In this document: piece after piece, positions 4,601 through 7,350 of the stretch
How positions within the stretch are numbered: the stretch's first letter is position 1
Layout: every line of letters starts with the position of its first letter
Assembly: GCA_964609375.1 (NCBI GenBank)
Contig: CAZSSA010000106.1
Location: forward strand, 1-7,350
Reading direction: 5' to 3'
Length of the DNA stretch: 7,350 bases
Origin: CAZDUS01 sp964609375
GTDB taxonomy: Bacteria > Verrucomicrobiota > Kiritimatiellia > CAIKKV01 > CAITUY01
Position numbers and translations under genes: made by a program
The notes under the pieces: model-generated
The model's input: the letters and a program-made list of their open reading frames with translations, nothing else
Database searches by the model: none
What the model was told of the DNA's origin: nothing

Positions 4601-7350
4601 TATGACTCGGCAGGGCGACTGGTGAGGCAGGTGGATGCGCGCGGTGCTGTGGTAACGACGGCTTACGGGACCAATGAGGTGGGAGAGTCGGTGGTGACCA
4701 CCACACAGCCGGACGGCTCGGTTGTGGTGCAGACGAGTTTTCTGGATGGGCGGACGAAAAACGTGACGGGCACGGCGGTACGGGCGGTGAGTTATGACTA
4801 TGGGGCGGATGAGAGAGGGCGTTACACGATTGAATATCGCGGGCCGGATACCAACGCCGCGCTGTGGGTCAAGACGTGGCAGGATATGCTGGGGCGTACG
4901 CGGTGGGTGGAATATGCCGATGGATACACGCAGGAGACGCTTTATGACGGGGCGGGGCGGGTGACGGGAACACGGGATGGGTTTGTGACGCCGTTGACCG
5001 GCTACAATGGCAAGGGGGAGGCGTATCGGTCGGCGGTGGATATGGATGGGGATGAAGTGATTACGGTGGCGGGCAGGGACCGGGTGTCGGAGATTGAAAA
5101 CGGGATTGGCATCATGGAGGGGAAGCATGCCCGCTGGTCGCGCCGTTATGTCTATGCGGAGGATGGTAGTGCTGAGCGCACGCTGGATGGGGAGTCCTGG
5201 CAGAGTCTGGATGGAAAGATGACGTGGGCGATATCGCATGGGAGGACCAACAAGACGCAGGTTGTGTGCGATGTTGCCCGCGCAACGCGGGAGGAGGTGA
5301 CGACGTATCCAGATGGAACGCGAATGGAGAACAGCTCCACGAACGGGTTGCTCAAGCGGGTACAACGGTGGTCGGCGCCAGGCGAATTGGTTTCCCGTGT
5401 GACGTACGAGCATGATGCGTTGGGGAGGGTTGAGGCCAGTGAGACGACCGGGCCGAATGGCGCGACGATCCGGATGGAGTATCAGTTTGATGCCGGGGGA
5501 AATGTAACCAACACGACGACCAGGGCTGGCGGGGTGGTGCGAAGTGCGAGTTTTCTATATGACGGGATGGGGCGTCGCGTGCAGGCGACGTTGGCTGATG
5601 GGGGTGTGGTTCGGTATGACTACGAGCCGACGGGCGAATTGGCGGCACAGGCGGGGGCACAGACCTATCCGGTTCAATACGAATACGATTCATTAGGGCG
5701 GATGGCGGCGTTATCCACCTTTCGGGAGGGTGAGGGAGGGACACCGGATGTGACGAGGTGGTTGTATGACGACCGGCGCGGCTGGGTGAGTGCCAAGGTG
5801 TATGCCGACGGGACGACCAACCGGTATGAGTACCGGCAGGATGGACGGTTGGCGAGGAGGGTATCCGCGCGGGGGATTGAGACGCGGTATGGGTATGATG
5901 CCGGGGGTGTGGTGACGAATACCGGGTACTCGGATGGAACGCCGGGGGTCAGTGTCGGGTTGGATCGATTGGGGCGAGCGGTGGAGGTTGGCGATGTGCT
6001 GGGGGTGCGGTCATTGAGGTATGACGCGACAGGGGCGCTGGTGGAAGAAATGTTACCGGGCGAGGTTGGCAAGCTGGAGTATGCGCAGGATGCGATTGGG
6101 CGGCGGACCAACATGGTGGCCGGAAGTTATGGGGTTGGCTACAGGTATGATGCGGCGGGGCGGCTGGCAGGGGTGTCGTCGTCGGGAATGCGGGCAACCT
6201 ATGAGTATGCGAATGATGGCGTATCCGTGGCGACGGTGCGGTTAACGGGAAATGACGAGGAGGTGTTGAGGGGGGTGCGGGAGTATGACGAGGTGGGAGC
6301 ATTAAAAAGGATTAGCTGGGTGGCGGGGACGAACGAGGTGACGGGGAGGGAATATGAGGTCAACGCGGTGGGGCAGCGAGTGCGGTGCGCGATGGGTGAT
6401 GGGACGTACTGGATGTATGAGTATGACGAGGCGGGACAATTAAAAACGGCCAGGAAATGCACGGCTGATGGGCAGCAGGTTCCCGGGTGCAACCATGCGT
6501 ATACGTATGACGGCATAGGGAATCGCCAGTCGGCGACGTTGAATGATGTGGAAATGCAGTATGAAGCGAACGGGCTCAACCAGTATGTGAGTTACGAGAA
6601 GGCGGCAGAAGCGCCGAAGTGGCAGGGTACGCTATTTATCATTGGTGGAGGGGGCAGCTGGAAGGGATTTGGACTTAATGGTCGGCGGTGTTTGTACGAT
6701 GCGGATGGTAATCTGGCCAATGATGGTGAGTGGGCATATGCGTGGGATGCGGAAAACCGATTGATGATGGCCAGTAATGCCACTACAGTGGTGCGCAACA
6801 AGTACGATTACATGAGTCGGCGGATTATGAAACAGGTATACACCAAGGCGGTGGATGTCTGGCAACTGACGTCGGATTCCCGCTTTACTTATGATGGATG
6901 GAGCATGTTATCTGAAATCTGTCATCTGCCATCTGAGATGCGAACCAACGTGAGTTGGTTCGTGTGGGGATTGGATTTGAGCGGGACGCTCGGTGGGGCG
7001 GGTGGAATTGGGGGATTGCTTTATGCCAACGCTGATCCCCTCCCTGGAGGGGCAGGGGGTGGGTTCTTCTATGCGCATGATGGGAATGGCAACGTGACGG
7101 CGCTGGTGGATACGAATGGCAGTGTGGTGGTTGCGTATGAATACGATCCCTATGGTAAATTGCTTTCCACTATTAACCATACCCCATTAACCATTCTCGA
7201 AAATCCCTACACCTTCTCCACAAAGTATCGTGATGATGAAACCGGCCTGTCATATTATGGATACCGGTTCTATTCGGCAGCATTGGGAAGGTGGTTAAAC
7301 CGCGACCCGATGGAGGAAGGTGGCGGGGTGAATTTGTATGGGTTTGTGGG
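1601..7350 (+). CDS. Large secreted RHS/YD-repeat protein, C-terminus cut by window edge
   Basis: One continuous frame runs from the ATG at 1601 to the window end: 1916 complete codons plus two bases, no stop. RHS/YD-repeat proteins form large beta-strand shells that enclose a C-terminal cargo, often a toxin in contact or polymorphic-toxin systems. Seen here are a signal peptide (1-31), an N-terminal region without YD repeats (about 32-720), and many YD-type repeats from about 727 (for example FVYDSRGRE, YEYDSLGRM, YRYDAAGRL, YTYDGIGNR). The RHS-associated core follows at about 1846-1916, with YEYDPYGK, STKYRDDETGLSYYGYRFY, GRWLNRDP and GGGVNLYGFVG. The frame stops at the window edge just before the usual end of the core, so any toxin tip or immunity gene lies outside. 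Wobble positions favour G (GGG, GTG, GCG, ACG) in the YD half. Function as toxin, adhesin or wall protein cannot be decided here. Confidence 0.95.
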   Translation, partial: MSRFRLNGNAGGVAWWVLAGLLALPGREVCAQGAEYVDSYNTLVSNLNCRLRVLDLAQFSFKNGVMGDVVTPVDMDNLRKSVRNLMGGLYALSPEQCSLSVSNPIAAFPFGLRYQSGVMVKPSLMEGIGDGEGRFTKIPARYVTGNTNVYAEVFTDAPLLWVHFEELNQAIKKLRYVTVSRSAVSGVVSLDQHNALSGWASHTDWIEMISRCSTSYALSAPRTEAPNYPMAYSTLQFRDASLERRIAVFKAGGLNTSIPHRVHFFILGIKQPVPEGGLTEFASNGDPISEGRWTKWCSTGPTHASNVFSTVFGTFSQPAWGSIPTVGYKSWKGYTSDIRGMLEWDFQDREIPRPKFDDKENDGLLDRGCACKTCLIETEPLWRDMKLGAEILIPLGYSDGTLSGGVRVKAYLTEYETNCRTQQMYSLESKMAWRVNNTGEGWDFMCIKRPSGAEVLFSLKGTDQGDPVDLKRNYKVEEKNGKARMTFPGQKPEVYHEFYVYPAQNGKLYRVGNVVGTNEVYTESTINRGEWPGLTSGFSGPFENNPLISFSDSRLNALLTTNTSGLVREVEYRYKPSGPTNRAVYYHGSKGFRVMDQQGAVISDIRLVVDPVGGGQEIWTGIATNNGLRVARKEKRRQWVDTERNLTMVEQTDVIHDEQSDAASNVTLRAIRSFAWGDELVEETVGAGTPEAQCVRYEYYEDSADTNNYSHLKGVVEAGGGWTGFVYDSRGRECLVRRGLKSAPVGDIQACHETEYGYAGDEALAALHFPAADQVASDDRPRMTVEREQGREFSRTYTSYQGDREVTVRCVTTGALYDDPSNMTSFRTFVTDGLFKGRPARGVNEDGSLRVYDYAYDSGRKELETTEDTGTGVGDVVTNGTRRVTVVDAVGRTIRESAFDIATGIEVYGRWFALDGVGRATVTSNTVDGSVSQSEYGCCGPVRVRDEGGVEHSYTHDELKRVYAVERLGVTTFNTYDVFGNVAATRQCVTGMADIVESSTYDSAGRLVRQVDARGAVVTTAYGTNEVGESVVTTTQPDGSVVVQTSFLDGRTKNVTGTAVRAVSYDYGADERGRYTIEYRGPDTNAALWVKTWQDMLGRTRWVEYADGYTQETLYDGAGRVTGTRDGFVTPLTGYNGKGEAYRSAVDMDGDEVITVAGRDRVSEIENGIGIMEGKHARWSRRYVYAEDGSAERTLDGESWQSLDGKMTWAISHGRTNKTQVVCDVARATREEVTTYPDGTRMENSSTNGLLKRVQRWSAPGELVSRVTYEHDALGRVEASETTGPNGATIRMEYQFDAGGNVTNTTTRAGGVVRSASFLYDGMGRRVQATLADGGVVRYDYEPTGELAAQAGAQTYPVQYEYDSLGRMAALSTFREGEGGTPDVTRWLYDDRRGWVSAKVYADGTTNRYEYRQDGRLARRVSARGIETRYGYDAGGVVTNTGYSDGTPGVSVGLDRLGRAVEVGDVLGVRSLRYDATGALVEEMLPGEVGKLEYAQDAIGRRTNMVAGSYGVGYRYDAAGRLAGVSSSGMRATYEYANDGVSVATVRLTGNDEEVLRGVREYDEVGALKRISWVAGTNEVTGREYEVNAVGQRVRCAMGDGTYWMYEYDEAGQLKTARKCTADGQQVPGCNHAYTYDGIGNRQSATLNDVEMQYEANGLNQYVSYEKAAEAPKWQGTLFIIGGGGSWKGFGLNGRRCLYDADGNLANDGEWAYAWDAENRLMMASNATTVVRNKYDYMSRRIMKQVYTKAVDVWQLTSDSRFTYDGWSMLSEICHLPSEMRTNVSWFVWGLDLSGTLGGAGGIGGLLYANADPLPGGAGGGFFYAHDGNGNVTALVDTNGSVVVAYEYDPYGKLLSTINHTPLTILENPYTFSTKYRDDETGLSYYGYRFYSAALGRWLNRDPMEEGGGVNLYGFV
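1694..3769 (+). other. N-terminal non-YD region of the RHS protein with a CxCxxC cluster
   Basis: Residues about 32-723 precede the first clear YD repeat, and I cannot assign a named domain to them. The first 340 residues are mixed in composition with scattered cysteines. Around 356-374 an acidic/basic linker (KFDDKENDGLLD) leads into C369-A-C371-K-T-C374, a CxCxxC cluster that could bind a metal or form disulfides. From about 380 the text (LGAEILIPLGYSDGTLSGGVRVKAYL) looks like the strand-rich start of an RHS shell. Codon use here is more mixed, and strand composition more balanced, than in the YD-repeat part. Confidence 0.6.
6908..6935 (+). repeat. Four-unit heptamer repeat (NNATCTG) inside the RHS frame
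   Basis: Four contiguous 7-base units share ATCTG: TTATCTG, AAATCTG, TCATCTG and CCATCTG. The frame reads through and encodes LSEICHLPSE (residues 1770-1779). That text is unlike the surrounding Gly/Tyr/Asp-rich RHS sequence and lies between the conserved blocks FTYDGWSM and WFVWGLDLSG. It is read as a short inserted repeat in a tolerated loop. Because 7 is not a multiple of 3, only certain total lengths would keep the frame. Confidence 0.75.
6941..6962 (+). repeat. Perfect 9-bp inverted repeat with GTGA loop
   Basis: CGAACCAAC (6941-6949) and GTTGGTTCG (6954-6962) are exact reverse complements around the four-base loop GTGA, which fits the GNRA tetraloop pattern. The flanking bases could add G-U wobble pairs in RNA. 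It starts five bases after the heptamer tract and encodes RTNVSWFV. No T-run follows, so it is not an intrinsic terminator. Confidence 0.75.
7034..7066 (+). repeat. G/C-rich palindromic repeat inside the RHS frame
   Basis: CCCCTCC (7037-7043) pairs with GGAGGGG (7046-7052) across a two-base gap, followed by a G-rich arm, CAGGGGGTGGGTTC (7053-7066). It is translated as DPLPGGAGGGF (1812-1822), between GGLLYAN and FFYAHDGNGNV. From memory it resembles a dispersed palindromic repeat (AACCCACCCCC...CCCCTCC form) common between genes in many environmental bacterial genomes. That resemblance is recollection, not a search result. Confidence 0.65.
7136..7350 (+). other. RHS repeat-associated core, incomplete
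   Basis: Residues 1846-1916 carry the conserved core that closes the RHS shell and, in characterised members, contributes to self-cleavage releasing the C-terminal tip. Key blocks are YEYDPYGK (1846-1853), DETGL (1879-1883), YYGYRFY (1885-1891), GRWLNRDP (1896-1903) and GGGVNLYGFVG, which runs to the edge. The family normally continues with an NNP...DPxG stretch and then a variable tip; both are outside. A 7-nt repeat tract interrupts the core between YDPYGKLL and NPYTFSTKY. Confidence 0.88.
7166..7200 (+). repeat. Second heptamer-period repeat (TTAACCA type) inside the RHS core
   Basis: Read in sevens, the stretch is TCCACTA, TTAACCA, TACCCCA, TTAACCA, TTCTCGA. The 9-mer ATTAACCAT occurs at 7172-7180 and again at 7186-7194, exactly 14 bases (two periods) apart. 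It encodes STINHTPLTILE (1856-1867), placed between YDPYGKLL and NPYTFSTKY, where RHS cores vary in length. The outer units are degenerate, so the true borders are uncertain. Confidence 0.65.

Larger units (their letters stand above)
3770..7135 (+). other. YD-repeat shell region
   Basis: From about residue 724 the protein is built of YD-type repeats, roughly Y-D-x(n)-G-R/N followed by a beta-strand segment. A CC motif (EYGCCGPVRVRDEGGVEHSY, with C938 and C939) followed by HDELKR resembles a block I remember from RHS proteins of Verrucomicrobiota and relatives. Late in the region are YDADGNL, WDAENRL and WGLDLSGTLGGAGGIGGLL, which normally lead into the core. The repeats are diverged at DNA level; I saw no long exact duplication. 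Confidence 0.85.

Noticed and set aside
4172..5413. 413-codon open frame on the minus strand inside the RHS gene
   Set aside because: Its translation is rich in His, Arg and Pro with no recognisable motif, as expected from the complement of G-rich RHS codons. The plus-strand frame here has clear YD repeats.
6176..6184. TCG trinucleotide run (three units)
   Set aside because: Too short to stand out in GC-rich coding DNA; it simply encodes three serines.
5674..6579. Several Ser/Thr/Pro-rich minus-strand frames (5674-6114, 5949-6302, 6199-6579)
   Set aside because: They overlap one another and the YD repeats, are low in complexity and have no plausible ribosome sites. They are complements of G-rich repeat codons.
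6908..6942. Possible mini CRISPR array
   Set aside because: The units are 7 bases, contiguous and without spacers of 25-40 bases, so this is a tandem heptamer tract.
6941..6962. Intrinsic terminator
   Set aside because: The stem is good but no T-run follows and the coding frame continues through conserved RHS sequence.
1601..7350. Pseudogene or frameshifted RHS gene, given the inserted repeats
   Set aside because: The frame is continuous from the signal peptide to the conserved core without a stop or frame change, so the gene appears intact in this window.

Overview
The window holds two large divergent genes, both cut by the window edges, separated by a 228-base AT-richer gap. On the minus strand (1-1372) is most of atpA, the alpha subunit of F-type ATP synthase. 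On the plus strand (1601-7350) is a single uninterrupted reading frame of at least 1916 codons. It encodes a secreted RHS/YD-repeat protein whose C-terminal tip lies beyond the window. I see no tRNA, rRNA, insertion sequence or CRISPR array.

The organism is probably a bacterium of the PVC superphylum, with Kiritimatiellota, Lentisphaerota or Verrucomicrobiota most likely. This is inferred from remembered features of RHS proteins from those groups: many 'TN' and 'VTNT' stretches, a 'YGCCGP...LKR' block, and the 'GLDLSGTLGGAGGIGGLL ... DGNGNVTALVDTNG' run before the RHS core. It is not a measured assignment. The ATP synthase gene is a normal chromosomal marker, so the RHS gene sits beside core chromosome.

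Layout: 1-1372 atpA (minus, C-terminus missing); 1373-1600 divergent intergenic region with a short 7-nt tandem repeat, a possible sigma70-like promoter and the RHS ribosome site; 1601-1693 signal peptide; 1694 to about 3760 a recognition-poor N-terminal region with a CxCxxC cluster; about 3770-7130 YD repeats; about 7136-7350 the RHS-associated core, ending at 'GGGVNLYGFVG' just before the expected cleavage region and variable tip.

The most unusual signal is near the end of the RHS gene. Within about 300 bases (6908-7200) the frame carries two different degenerate tracts with a 7-nt period, a perfect 9-bp hairpin with a GTGA loop, and a G/C-rich palindrome. All are read through in frame, and each falls in a spacer between conserved RHS blocks. 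A third 7-nt-period tract lies in the intergenic gap. This looks like repeated acquisition of short dispersed repeats at tolerated loop positions. The two genes have no evident functional link; their relation is adjacency only.
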